The translations under genes and the position numbers were made by a program. The notes beneath the pieces are model-generated. The model was not told where the DNA came from. It saw nothing but the letters and a program-made list of their open reading frames with translations, and did not search any database. 64,000 nt of DNA from Plazaster borealis. Lineage: Eukaryota; Echinodermata; Asteroidea; Forcipulatida; Labidiasteridae. Positions 24,215 to 34,981 of the stretch are shown here, one piece after another. The stretch lies in the NCBI GenBank assembly GCA_021014325.1, contig JAJGQC010000560.1, forward strand, positions 186,001 to 250,000, in the 5' to 3' direction. How positions within the stretch are numbered: position 1 is the first letter of the stretch; the number at the start of each line of letters is the position of its first letter.

Positions 24215-24750
24215 AGCAAAACCATTTTCAGTTTGTCATGGTTTGTAAGAAATATTTTAATAAGATGCTTCAACTATCATGGTTTATAAACCAAGTTTTA
24301 TGAGCATAGATGATTCAATTTTTATTGATTCTAAACCTTGTTATAATGACCATAATGGTTTATAAACCATTAACTGACAATGGGGATCAATTCTGAGCAA
24401 AACCAATTCAGCAAAACCATTTTCAGTTGTTCATGGTATATAATAAATATTTTAATAAGATGCTTAGACTATCATGGTTTCTAAACCCTGTTTCAAGATG
24501 TCCAATTTTCATGGTTTATAAACCCTGTTTCAAGATGATCCAATTTTCATGGTTTATAAACCCTGTTTCATGATGATTAAATTGTCATGGTTTATTAACC
24601 CTGGTTCACATGATGATTAAATGTTCATGGTTTATGAACCATGTTTTAAGATCATATGGATGATTCAATTTTTATTGATTCTAAACCATGTTTTATAATT
24701 ACCAAAATGTTATGGTTTATACACCTTGGTTTATAAACCATTAATTGACA
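24215..24750. repeat. Palindromic minisatellite, ATGGTTTATAAACC motif
   Basis: About ten diverged copies of a ~40-60 bp unit containing TTCATGGTTTATAAACC. In some copies the core is the perfect palindrome ATGGTTTATAAACCAT. The units also share CCTGTTTCAAGATGATCC-type spacers. Confidence 0.8.
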
Positions 24751-25840
24751 AAGGGTACTCCATATTCACAATTAATCACAATTTTGATTATGTAGATCAG
24801 TTGTAATACATTTGCATTTGAAGCGAACAGTTGCAGTTGATTGATGCAGGAAATGACCAACTCAATTTTGTGATGCACAGATAGAGTCCTCATTAAAGTG
24901 GGGAAAATTCAAAGTGTCTATATAACCTCAAGTTAAAATGGTGTAAATTGTCATTGTTTTTGATACCCTTCTTGAGCAAATTTTGTTAACATCCAAATCA
25001 TTTGATGACATTCTGAGAAAAATGGGTCTGTTAATTTTTTACAGTGATGTTTTAATTCATTCCTGACTTTCAATTATATTCAATCAAATCGAAACTGAAT
25101 AAGTTGACATTTTGTGTGACAAAATATTCCTCCTTGGAATGTAAGGACCCAATAGTTGTTGAAATCCAATGACGTCATGTTTCAAATTTCGCATTGAAAA
25201 AGTCAAGAATGACCCAAAACATCCATGTAGAAAATTGTACAGACCTATTTTTCTGAGATGATGTCATCGGATGTTTTGGCAATTTACACAATTTTAACGT
25301 GAGGTAATAGAGACTAGCACTTGTATTTTTGTTTCCACTCCCATGAGGACTCTATTTATTGGAAAATGAGTATGACAAAAAAAGAATTGACATTTCCCCT
25401 CCTCTTTAAACTGAACAGTTAAATGGGAGAAAATAATTTAAATAGTGCACTTAATTGTATTTACAGAGAACGGTTAAAGTTTGTTTGGTGGTTTTAATGT
25501 GTATGCATTGTTTACCTGTATTTAAATTGAATTTTATTGTGCAATTTTCCACAACACATTTTAGATAAATTATTTGTTCCGACGAATGAAAAAGCAATGT
25601 TCGCAATTTCTCGAAAGTTGTTTGACAAAAGTTAATTTAATATTGTTTATCACTTTTGATGTATTGAGCTGGTTCTTAATTTAATACGGAGTGTATTTAC
25701 ATTTTAATGAAATAATTTTGACAATAAAAATGCTGTGTGCATTTCTAAATTGAATATGCCATCTTCTTTTGTTTTATTGTAGGTGGATGAACAGTAACTA
25801 TTTAAATAATCCAACACTTTCATTGTGTTAAATTGGAAAC
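24751..25840. other. AT-rich interior of the 5.9 kb element
   Basis: No splice-bounded open frame was found. The two segments around 25000 and 25200 that contain GTGTGACAAAATATTCC and matching inverse bases suggest an old inverted repeat, but it is too diverged to define. Confidence 0.35.
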
Positions 25841-26112
25841 AATTAAAAAGCTAGGGATTAGGTTGCCCCAACATTTTCAAAGTGCTGGATTCCATGACTT
25901 TTCCAACACTTGCTGAAATTGTAACATTATCGAAAGTGTTGATTCCAACACTTAAAGAGTAGGTTCAATGTGTTGAATTTGTAACAATTAAAAAGCTAGG
26001 GATTAGGTTGCCCCAACATTTTCAAAGTGCTGGATTCCATGACTTTTCCAACACTTTTAAAAGTGCTGAAATTGCAACATTATCGAAAGTGTTGATTCAA
26101 CAATTAAAGAGT
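25841..26112. repeat. Tandem duplication with AACACTTT / AAAGTGTTG motifs
   Basis: AATTAAAAAGCTAGGGATTA starts a copy at 25841 and another at 25986 (145 bp period). Both are full of AACACTTT and its inverse, the same motif found near the left end of the element at 20384-20520. Confidence 0.85.
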
Positions 26113-26258
26113 AGTCACTGACCGCACACATAGCATGTGTTGAATTCAACACTAATTGGGTTATATTCAACATTTCACTTTTAAGAGTGATGTGCTCAAT
26201 CATTACTATTTTGTTATAAATTGATCGGTGTTTCATCTTCTTGTTGTTCTATAAATAG

Positions 26259-26358
26259 GACTTCTGTAATTCATTTAATCCATGGCCACCGAAGTCTGCT
26301 ATGCACATACGGATAGCAAAACCCAACCAGTCCTGCAAGACAAGATGTGTAGAAGATG
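26259..26358 (+). CDS. MGAT5: MGAT5-like exon e
   Basis: Acceptor AAATAG and donor GTAAGT bound 33 codons plus one base, starting DFCNSFNPWPPKSAM and containing KPNQSCKTRC. This matches the MGAT5 segment with DFC, WPP and the paired cysteines that follows the CEGMLQR block. The entry phase (0) fits the exon ending at 20272. The frame is intact. Confidence 0.85.
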
Positions 26359-26464
26359 GTAAGTCAATTATAGGCTATTCAAGTAGATTTAATTTTTGAT
26401 ACATTATAGTTTGTTTTAATTGATGTCATATTATTGCATCAGGTATAAAGCATTTCCCCTTACA

Positions 26465-27134
26465 TATCGTCACCGACGCCACGAACAGACACACACGTAG
26501 ACACCAATAAAAAATAGCAATCGGAGAAAACAGCATTTACCTTCAACTTTAAATGCTGTTTTCTCCGATTGCTATTTTTTAATGCTTTTAAGCTTTCGTA
26601 CAAATTCTGGGGTATTTGCAACTAGTTTTCTTACAGTGGGGACTTGATGCTTTGAACTTAATATATACGGTGCTTTTTGTCCTAAATTAATAAGCAATAA
26701 AGTAAGAAAGGTTTGTGTCAGTTCGTGGCGACAAAAATTTACGCAACCAGGCCTTTTCCGTCGCCACGAACTGACACCATCCAATGTATTACAATGCGTG
26801 TGTGTCAGTTCGTGAAAATGTAGGTCACGCGCGCGCTACACACCAAGGTTGGTGTCAGTTCGTGGAAACGTTTTTTTCACGTTTGAGGTTTGTGCGCGCC
26901 GTGTGTTGCAATGGTAAATTGAACCTTTGTGTCAGTTCGTGGAAACGAAAAGTGTCAGTTTCGGTGCAAAGTTGCCTAGCCTCATCATCGTAATTAAAAA
27001 AGTAAAGCTCCTGAAGCGTCGAAACTTCATGAAATTGTAGGCCTTAGTTAACATTGTCTAAACATGCACAAAACTGAAAAAAAAAAAAAGTGGTTTTGTA
27101 CACATGGTGTCAGTTCGTGGTGTCGGTGACGATA
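26465..27134. mobile_element. Inverted-repeat element built on GTGTCAGTTCGTGG
   Basis: Ends TATCGTCACCGACGCCACGA (left) and its inverse TCGTGGTGTCGGTGACGATA (right). The 12-14 bp motif GTGTCAGTTCGTGG or its complement occurs about seven times inside, in both orientations. There is no coding capacity. It lies in the MGAT5-like intron after exon e. Confidence 0.8.
26509..26580. repeat. Perfect 31 bp inverted repeat with 10 nt loop
   Basis: The arms 26509-26539 and 26550-26580 are perfectly complementary (core TAGCAATCGGAGAAAACAGC). It is nested within the element at 26465-27134. Confidence 0.9.
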
Positions 27135-27567
27135 ATGTGATAAGCATTAGAAGAGTGCCTTCCAAGTTCTGTGGGGAAATTTACAGGCCACTCGGGTGGG
27201 ATTCGAGCTAACCCCCCCCCCCTCCACTTTTTATTTGTGCAGAAATCATTACTGGGAGATTACCAAACCTGCCAAAAGGAACTGATTATAAATTTCTGAT
27301 CACACATTGGTGTGCAAGGATTACCAAAACGATGTTCTTTATCCCAGTTGAAATTAAAAACAATTAATTATTTGAAGTTTTTCTTTATTATTGTTTTTAA
27401 CCGCAGGACCATAACGTAAAACATCTTTTGAGCTGATTTGTATCCTGTAAATAAATAAATAAATTAATCAATTATTATTGCATCAATATTATTACACAAG
27501 ATGCGCTCAGTTAGCAGCTCTGCTCTACAATGCCGCGGACCAAGGGTTCTAATCGCACTCTTAAAAA

Positions 27568-28042
27568 GTTCCGGGTCAGAATTGACCAGGATTCCGGGTC
27601 CCAGGGGTCCCAGGGGTTCTGACCCATTTCTAGGTCAAACTGACCCCAGAAACTGGTTTAAAAAAAGAAATTACCTGGGATATTGTGTAAGTTTGACCCA
27701 TTTCTGGGTCCGACTGACCCCGGAAACTGGTTTGAAAAATGGGATTATAACTGGGATTTTGTGTAAGTTTGACCCATTTCCGGGTCATTTTGACACACAG
27801 ATTCCAGGGCCCAATTTCATAGAGCTGCTTAAGCAGAAAATATTGCTTAACAATTTCCTGCTTAGCAGAAATGAGCAGGATACCAGTCACAAATTGTACA
27901 TGTGACATGGTATTTTGGCTGGTAACCCTGTTCTGGTAAGCATAATTATGTTGTGATTTTAAGCAGCTCTATGAAATTGGGCCCAGGCCATAATGACACA
28001 TGATATATGGGTCAGGGTCAGGCCCACAGGAACTGGAACCTG
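27568..28042. mobile_element. MITE with TTCCGGGTCAGAATTGACC end, interrupted
   Basis: Third copy of the family at 9603 and 14541. It contains duplicated GACCCATTTCTGGGTC blocks and is split by the MITE at 27807-27984. The right end near 28042 is diverged (GGTCAGGCCCACAGGAACTG). Confidence 0.65.
27807..27984. mobile_element. MITE, GGGCCCAATTTCATAGAGC family
   Basis: GGGCCCAATTTCATAGAGCT at the left and its inverse AGCTCTATGAAATTGGGCCC at the right, with inner TGCTTAAGCA-like repeats. The length is 178 bp, nested in the element at 27568-28042. Confidence 0.9.
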
Positions 28043-28172
28043 TTTCAAGAGCTCTCGTCTGCTTGTCTTCCTCCTTTACCCAGTAATCAGTTGCTAACTT
28101 TTTCCCTGTCTGCAAAAGCTGGATCGGTATTACAACATTTATTTTAATATTCCCTTTCTATTGTAATTTTCC

Positions 28173-28236
28173 CGACGAATTTAATTTGTGAGCCATCGTG
28201 GTTTCCTCATATCAACTCGAAAGAAGTTATTGAAAA
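28173..28236 (+). pseudogene. MGAT5: MGAT5-like exon f without a canonical acceptor
   Basis: The frame reads TNLICEPSWFPHINSKEVIE and ends at a consensus donor GTAAGT (28237). It matches the MGAT5 block LICEPSFF closely. Upstream, an in-frame TAA lies near 28146, and no AG occurs between it and the homology, so no standard acceptor exists. CCCG sits where the acceptor would be expected. This is either a mutated splice site or a base error. The expected last exon was not found downstream. Confidence 0.7.
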
Positions 28237-28417
28237 GTAAGTGTTTTTGCCAATAAAATGTGCCAATCATTAAGGTAATAATTATAAGCAAGTTATTATT
28301 GTACGGGCCAATACGTTTTTGTTTATGTTCGCTATGTCGTCGTCTTGTTGCCATAATTTGACAAATCAATCGACTAGAGACGCGTTCGAATGAAACACAG
28401 ACCACGCATCGTAATTT

Positions 28418-28525
28418 AAAGGTATCGTACACGTTTGGTAATGACTCAAAACAAATATTAGCGTAAAAACTTACTTGGTAACAAGCAACGGAGAGCTGTT
28501 GATAGTATAAAACATTGTAGGAAAT
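28418..28525. mobile_element. Partial MITE end
   Basis: AAAGGTATCGTACACGTTTG start followed by the ACTTACTTGGTAACAAGCAA block, the left third of the family seen at 15010 and 19750. Confidence 0.65.
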
Positions 28526-28539
28526 ATACCATTTAAATA

Positions 28540-28985
28540 AATAGTACAAATGCCTATATACTTAAATGTTTTTGAAAATTATTGAAGGAAGCAAGTATAG
28601 TGTGGTTGGATAGGAAATTGGACTAATGATGAGTTAAAAGATGGAAAATAATTAAAATTGGTCGTGATCTCTGAATAACTCATTTACACAAACTACTTGT
28701 GTGTGCACATCATTGCGACGACGACGACGACAACATCAACAAAAAGAGATGTTTATAAGAAGTAAATAAATGATTTATTTTTATTTTTATAAAATAAATA
28801 TATAAATAAAAACAATTAATTAAATAAACCATTTTAAAAATAGTACAAAATGTCTGTACTTAAATAATTTTGAAATTATTGAAGGAAGCAAGGATAGTGT
28901 GATGGGATAGGAAATTGGACTAATGATGAGTGAAAAGATGGAAAATAATTTGGTCGTGATAACTCATTTACACAAAGTGAATTGT
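28540..28985. repeat. Diverged direct duplication of about 140 bp
   Basis: AATTATTGAAGGAAGCAAG through AACTCATTTACACAAA occurs at about 28550-28690 and again at about 28850-28980, separated by AT-rich DNA with (AAATA)n-like sequence. Confidence 0.8.
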
Positions 28986-29036
28986 CAGTGTGTGCACATA
29001 ATTTCCATAAGCAGGGTATAAAGCTAAACGTATGGA

Positions 29037-29347
29037 ATATAGACCATGTGAACTTTGTTTACAATAAGTTTGACCTTGTGCATTCTTGTGGTATTCTGGC
29101 AGGCAAGATACTACACAGGTCCTATGGGAAAGTTGACGTTTTGTGTCATAATTTCCACATAAATCCAAGAAAGTAAAAGCTGGACAAGTTTCATCATATC
29201 AAAAGTTGATATGAATTAGACAGTGCAATCTCCATAAAATATAAGATTTTATGTTTTATTCCACTGGTCTGTGTACAAACCCTGCGGGAAGTCCAGGCTC
29301 TGTGGCTCTTTTGTAAACATGTGATGGCACAGGTCACATCGTCTATA
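29037..29347. mobile_element. MITE with TATAGACCATGTGA ends
   Basis: TATAGACCATGTGAACTTTG at the left is the near-inverse of CAGGTCACATCGTCTATA at the right. The same element occurs in reverse orientation at 43741-44416, where it is split by an insertion. Confidence 0.75.
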
Positions 29348-30112
29348 GCATATAGATAGGACCTATCTCTATGGTCTATAGGGGGAACCGTAAAGAAGCT
29401 GATGAATATATACAAACTTGTATATTTACATAAATCTTCTACTATTAAAACAATACGATTGTTATATCATAATATATTATGGTAGAATGTTTAAGAAGAA
29501 GACATGTTGTTGATTTAAGAAGAAGAAGTGTTATTGATTTAATTGTGCTTTTCAACTCATGCCTAAGACACACCTATATCTTTTTTTCATATAAATAGGA
29601 AACAAAATGGGTAGTTTCGATACAAATTATTATCTTTACAGATATAGTAAATTTAAATCACCTTTCGAATTGCATACCGTATTGGAGGGAACTTTGAGCA
29701 ACATCACAAGTATGAGTTTCAATGAATCATGAAAAGTATCTCATACTTTTATACGTGCAAATGAAGTTGTTTGACAAGTTCTGTGATCATGTCATCTGAT
29801 GTGGTTTTACACTGACTGGCGGGGAGAGGACTGGGGACAATTAACTATTTCACTGTTTCAATTATTTGTATCTAGTACATAAACAGGTGATGGTAAATCT
29901 TTGTTGAAAATCTAATTTTTAGTAAAGGTATAAAGGGAATTCTAATTTTATAGAAAAATGGAACTTTGTAAAAAAAGACAATTAGCCATAGTCTTATCTT
30001 AAAGTGGTTTGATTGATTATGAATGTAGGATTAAATTAAGACTGCCTCGCGGAGCTTCTTTAAAATGCTTGCTAATTTTAAAACATAAAACATGACTGAC
30101 ACAATATAACTA
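29348..30112. other. Unassigned non-coding stretch
   Basis: AT-rich with no exon recognised. The missing last MGAT5 exon was specifically looked for here and not seen. Confidence 0.4.
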
Positions 30113-30509
30113 AAGGGTCTGTATACGTTTGGTCTGAAAACTAATGGCAATAAAAACTTACTTGGTGAGACGTAGCCTACAGCAGCTTTGGAAGGTAACA
30201 TGCATTTTGAGAAGCTTTTCACTTCGAAGCACTGCGGTTACGGAAAAAAATATCACTTTTTATCCCCCAAATTTTTAATCTGAGAAGCGTTACCGACAGT
30301 AACGTTTCTCAGATTGTGTACCGGTATTCCAAATGCAGATTATTTTTCCTGCGTGGACGGACAAAACCGCTCCAGTTTTTTCGGTAATTATCTCAAGAAA
30401 CGCTACCATCTTTTGAAATGAAATTTTCACAGCTTAGTTTTATGGTATAATCTACAACTATTGAAACAAACAGTGTGTTCCAATTACCCAACCTATACAA
30501 ACCCTTTAA
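30113..30509. mobile_element. MITE, GGGTCTGTATACGTTTG family
   Basis: Starts AAAGGGTCTGTATACGTTTG and ends CCTATACAAACCCTTTAA. Central hairpin GAGAAGCGTTACCGACAGTA with its partner. Confidence 0.85.
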
Positions 30510-32879
30510 CATCAAATAAGTGAACAATGTATTACACCCGTTGAGAGAAATGTGTTGAAAATGAATGTTGGGAGTTAACCCTTTCATTTTTCTGAAGTAG
30601 GCCTACCAATGAGGGCAGTTCCAGATCCATCTTCAGCCGTGGATGAACTGGCGTCATCTGTAAAACGAAAAGAAGACCATTCTTTATGTTTACCCAAAAC
30701 AAATCGAAAGATTCGTAACAAAGGGTTTTGTTTCCTTCGGGGGGGGGGTAAACTTTTACAAAATTCAGTTATAAAATTAACTCGTGCTTGCCAGTGAGCC
30801 TATAAAAACACCCGCTATACAACCTGCCGCTCACTCAGGGCAGAATGCAATTGATTGGGATGGATGGTGAAGATCTTTGGTGTCACCAGTTTTAGTTGCT
30901 ATAATTATGGTCCGCAGGCATGTGATATAGAAGTAAGGGCATATATGCCCTTTGTGCAAGATTCAAATCAAGCCGATACAATGAATTCTTGATAATATAT
31001 ATATTTTTTTTTCTTCAAATAAAGTAAGTACTGTGACTTCTTGAAACTCATATAAAAGCAATAATCGCTACAACCAAGAAAAAGATAACACTCACGAATT
31101 GTTTACTACACTGTCACTTCCCTTCATTTTTTATGTGTCGCCGCTTGGTGGCGCTCTACAGTTAATGTTGACAGTTTAACCGCGGAGCTCGAGTCGAGAG
31201 GTGTGTTTTTGTTGGTCATCTTTTTTATCTGTTTTGCGACTGAAGATAACGCCTTTTTACCCATATGGTAAGTTTGACCATTCGACCATGGTTTTATCAT
31301 GGAGCATATGTATTTAATGTTTCAGATTGTGAGTTTCCATATGTGTTTTTAGTTTTGACTATTTGACTTTGAGAATAACTTAGAATAGGTTGAGTTTACA
31401 CACTACTTCCACTCAGTCAGTTACACTTTACACTGTTCCGTGGCTCTGTGTTCATCTTGGTGTGATGATCCCAACGTGTGACTTTGCCGAGTATCAACGT
31501 AGAAGCCATGGAAGCAGAGAGAGTCGGAGACTAGAGAGTCGGACGACTTAGCCCCTCCCTGGGCCCAATTTTAGAGAGCTGCTTAACTAAAGACGCACGC
31601 TCGTCAAACAAGCAAACGACAAATTCGTGCCACGAAAAGTCACCTTTGATTTTGAACCCCGATTTAACACTGGCCTGCCCTGCTCTTACAATGCCGAAGG
31701 GTGCGAGGACGCAGCTGTGTGCCAGCCAGCTGAGTCTAAAAATAGCACAGGGCGCGCTGTATTTGAAAAGCTGCGGCAGCTAGTTCTAAGCGCAGAGACA
31801 TGAGAGAGCGCAGCACAAACTGAGTATAACGATACTTCACTGGCGCGTGGTATTTGACACGCTCATTAATATGCAGCAACTTGTTGAAAGTAGCATGCAT
31901 GATGGATAAAACATTGAGTATGCCTGCAGCATGCAGCGCTGGAGTGATGGCCATATGAACACAGTTTACATGATCCAAACACAGTCTTGAGTGTGACCTC
32001 TTAGTGAACACCTATCAGTGAATAGGCCTAGCCTACATTTAAAATGTAGTGAATTTGATCTCGCTACAGAAAATTAATTGCTACACACAAATAAAAATCA
32101 TCATATTCGTGTAGGTCTAGGTGTAGGGCCAAGGGTAAAAAGTAAACAAATGCATGGTAGAATTGTTTCATTGCCAATTTTCAGGGCATGTTTTAGAATT
32201 GTAAAATGATATTATGATAATATGGTCGCTCGTTTTAAACATTGGACATAAATGAACAAATTTATTCAGATGCAAAGCAAATGGTGCACAATTGCAGTTG
32301 AAACAGTTGGGTTAACAATGTTCCGTCCCAACTTGAAAATCGTCCCAACTATAGTTTATAGATCAAAGATGAGGTAAATTTATACTGTTTCTTTAGTATT
32401 CGTTAATCATCTAAATTATAAGCTAAACCATCAGTTAATTCCTCGATTGAGACGGTTAGAATTATCGTCGATGACATTGACTTGCAATGATTCACGCACA
32501 ATGCCAACAGTAGTCCGTCCATTTAACATTTGAATATTTATCGTGGGTTTTTATTGTTACATTGAACAAGTAAGTCCATAAAATACTATGTTCTGCACTA
32601 CAAAACGATGTTTGTCCATATTGTACATGTTCTGTGTGCCTCTCCCCTCATTGTGTTGTAAATTTACCCATTCACATAATGGAACTACCTGCCCAACATG
32701 CCCAATGAAGTCGGTGACCCGTAACCCCTGCACACAACACTGTGTTGGAGCATGAAGGAAGGAACACTCCTTCCTCCATGGTTGGAGTTTGTTTGTGGTC
32801 AACTTCTTTTATGAGACAAATCCACGAAAACTTTCCATATAGTGCCTAACAATATTCCTGCTTACAGTATATTAAGGAC
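30510..32879. other. Intergenic region between the MGAT5-like and CCDC57 exons
   Basis: No protein-coding exon was recognised. A GGGCCCAATTTTAGAGAGCT MITE end is at about 31560. The region around 31140-31270 looks like a promoter or 5' exon. Open frames at 31736-32011 and 32557-32802 (minus) have no domain or splice context. Confidence 0.4.
31143..31265 (+). promoter_or_regulatory. Possible first non-coding exon or promoter of CCDC57
   Basis: A relatively GC-rich stretch (GCCGCTTGGTGGCGCTC, CCGCGGAGCTCGAGTCGAG) ends at a strong donor-like ATG-GTAAGTTTG near 31266. It lies 2 kb upstream of the first CCDC57 coding exon on the same strand. That exon lacks an in-frame ATG and so needs an upstream exon or a different start. 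The assignment rests on position only. Confidence 0.25.
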
Positions 32880-32884
32880 CCAAG

Positions 32885-33190
32885 TGTCAAGACCGAGACT
32901 CGAAACCACACTCTGCTGACCAGAAACTGCAGGACTTGCAATTGTGGGTTCAAATCCTACCATTACCAAGCTAACCGCTGATTTCACAATGACTAGAATA
33001 AGTATTGTCATCTAGTTACTGAATCACAATAACTTGATTTGTGCAATTCATAAATTAATCATACATAGACGTTAAACCAATGTTTGTATGAGAGAGATTG
33101 GCTATTGCCAACTTGGTGTTTATATCCCCTTGTGGGAGTTTGCCGAGTTCCCTTGACGGGAAGATCATCTAAACAAACAAACAAACAGAA
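32885..33190 (+). repeat. tRNA-derived SINE with (AAAC)n tail
   Basis: GTGGGTTCAAATCCTACC (B-box-like) at about 32945 is followed by an unrelated body and a 3' tail of AAACAAACAAACAAAC ending at about 33188, directly before CCDC57 exon 1. Confidence 0.55.
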
Positions 33191-33263
33191 ACCCCAAAGC
33201 TTGAGTCCGGTGCGCTTGACCGCTCAGCCATGACATGCCACAAAAACCCTTTTTTTTTAACAG

Positions 33264-33565
33264 AATGTCTGTCCAACTGTCACAGTCATGGCAACCAGCC
33301 GTCCACCTCCAATGTGTCCCTCAGGGAGCTTGCAGCTCAGAAGGAGCAAGAATGGCGTGAGCTACAAGAGCTTCGCACCCAGTCCTTAGAAGGAGCAATC
33401 AAGAAGAAGGATAAACAGTTGGAGCAGGAGACGGCAAGGTTCAAGAAGCTCAAGGAAGATTTCAAGTATAATCTCAGGCTTCTTGCGGAGCGAGACCAAG
33501 AACTGGAACAATACGATGTTGTATTTTCGGAGCTAAAAGCAGCATTCCAGGCAAAGAATGCCGAG
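33264..33565 (+). CDS. CCDC57: CCDC57 exon 1 (first coding exon seen)
   Basis: Acceptor TTTTTTTTAACAG precedes 33264 and donor GTGATT follows 33565 (phase 0). The coiled-coil frame reads SLRELAAQKEQEWRELQ, then YNLRLLAERDQELEQYD and ends FQAKNAE. The only ATGs in the exon (33265 and 33288) are in the other two frames. The second begins MATSRPPPM, which looks like a natural N-terminus. A small indel near 33310, or an upstream start exon, would be needed. Confidence 0.88.
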
Positions 33566-33789
33566 GTGATTTTTGTTAAAATAAACTTTTCTATCAGTAT
33601 CAAATCAGAGCTACAAACCTAGAAAATATTGATACGTTAATTTTATGGAAAAGGATAGATGAATGTCTGAATAGCATAACCTTCTCAAATCAGACACATC
33701 ATAAACAATAAGGTTTATGTTTTAATGTTGCTTCTAGGTATATATAAAGTCTTTTTTTTAGCAGACAAATTTTGAGGCTTTTATTAGCT

Positions 33790-34205
33790 TAACCCTTTCA
33801 GACTAGGCCCTTTTGCTTACACATAGCCCAAATCCTCCTATTATATCCTTCAGAAGTAGAAAGTAAACATCTCAAAGGGCCCAAATCCTTCTACTGTTTT
33901 ACCTAAATATGATTAATGGCCTAAATGCTTCTAAATCCTCCTGTGACACTGACAGGCTTCATCATCACATTCCAATCCCCCAACAGCCCATGTTCTTTAG
34001 AATCCCATTTTGGCCAAACTGCATGCGGCCAAAATCCTTCTATTTCCTCTTGTGTCAAAAATAACCTGATAGCCCAATTCCTTCTAAATCCTCTCACAGC
34101 AGAAACCCATCATGGCCCAAATCCTTTTGGATCCTCCTTTACTGCGATGCATGCCCCGATAGCCCAAGTCCTCCTTATTCCTTACACATCGGCAAATAGG
34201 ATATT
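33790..34205. repeat. Degenerate tandem repeat, GCCCAAATCCTTCTA motif
   Basis: About eight to nine diverged copies of a ~45-60 bp unit with GCCCAAATCCTTCTA / ATCCTCCT cores and a pyrimidine bias. It is intronic, with no coding function. The open frame across it reflects the composition. Confidence 0.7.
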
Positions 34206-34981
34206 GAAGGAGTTGGCTGTTATAGTGTTAAAAGAAGTTTCTGAAATTTTAACCACTGAGCATTGAGCTTCCCAGTGATGAGATGCCAATGTGAATTCTG
34301 TTTGGAGAAGTACAAGTGAAAGTCTCTTGGTTCTTCTTTTTTAATAGCTTTTTCTTTAATTTTGGAACACCCTACATGTATCTTGTTTTCCCACCATCGT
34401 GCAATATGTAGGTCATTTTGAGATATGGTGGACACATTATCTAAAAACTGAATTTTCCTTCTTTGTCTTCTCTCAATGGGGTTCTTGGCTAGCATAGTGA
34501 TTAAGTTCACTTTTCTGAGAGTACTTGGCTTCACAACCAAAATTTCTGCGGCACTATTTGGTTTCAAGGGTAAATTTGTCTGTGTGCACCCAAACCAAAC
34601 AGTGCGCACTGTCCCCCACACCTCACAAAGGCTAATTCCAGTTCCAAATTATCTGTATTGTTCTTTTAGTCTTCACCTTTTGAAATGTGTTCAGGGACCA
34701 CAGGCCTGAGGCCAGTAGTTTTGGTGTTGGGCCAGTAAACTTTTGACCGGACAAGTCTGGCGGTCTTGTATTTTTTAATTACATATTAAAGGAAAGCCTT
34801 TAATACCTCACTGTGTAACATCTCAAACAGAAAATAATATGTTTAAATGCTGACTTTGAGTCTGATAAAACACTTTTTTAATTCTGCTGAGTAATGGCAT
34901 AATGAAGTATACTTTTATACCCATAAAGACCAATGAAATCAATCTTCTCTTACATGTCTTAGGGCTTGTTCAAATAAAAAC
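34206..34981. other. CCDC57 intron, no further feature
   Basis: Open frames on both strands (34220-34709) overlap each other and have no recognisable domain. Confidence 0.45.

Larger units (their letters stand above)
20338..26195. mobile_element. Candidate 5.9 kb DNA transposon with CACTCTTAAAA ends
   Basis: The left end at about 20350 (CACACTCTTAAAACTGAAAT, then GTTGTATTCTAACC) matches the inverse of the right end at about 26160-26195 (ATTTCACTTTTAAGAGTGAT) over roughly 32 bp with a few mismatches. Both subterminal regions are rich in AACACTTT and AAAGTGTTG motifs. The interior holds three exon-like pieces of an unrecognised protein (20517-20678, 22194-22285, 23826-24169) and other repeats. 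No target duplication could be defined. It sits inside the MGAT5-like intron 20273-26258. Confidence 0.5.
14333..28236 (+). pseudogene. MGAT5: MGAT5-like alpha-1,6-mannosylglycoprotein 6-beta-N-acetylglucosaminyltransferase, C-terminal exons, damaged
   Basis: Six consecutive exons match the C-terminal half of MGAT5/MGAT5B (family GT18). This Golgi type II membrane enzyme transfers GlcNAc from UDP-GlcNAc in beta-1,6 linkage to the alpha-1,6 mannose arm of N-glycans. Recognisable blocks, in the family order, are PDNSFMGFVVENH, VKNHGVVSG, GFPYEGPAPLEAIANGC, PYAEVYIGKPHVWTIDV, CEGMLQR and LICEPSWFPH. Exons: 14333-14457, 15448-15612, 17306-17450, 20078-20272, 26259-26358 and about 28173-28236. Apart from the third and last, exon phases fit end to end. 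The third exon is out of frame after a T run and has the wrong length. The last has no AG acceptor. The final exon normally encoding the Cys-rich C-terminus was not found. The homology is very clear. Pseudogene status is likely but depends on assembly accuracy. MGAT5 and MGAT5B cannot be separated from this part. Confidence 0.8.

Noticed and set aside
31736..32802. Minus-strand frames of 91 and 81 residues upstream of CCDC57
   Set aside because: No recognisable domain, splice signals or codon bias supported a gene.
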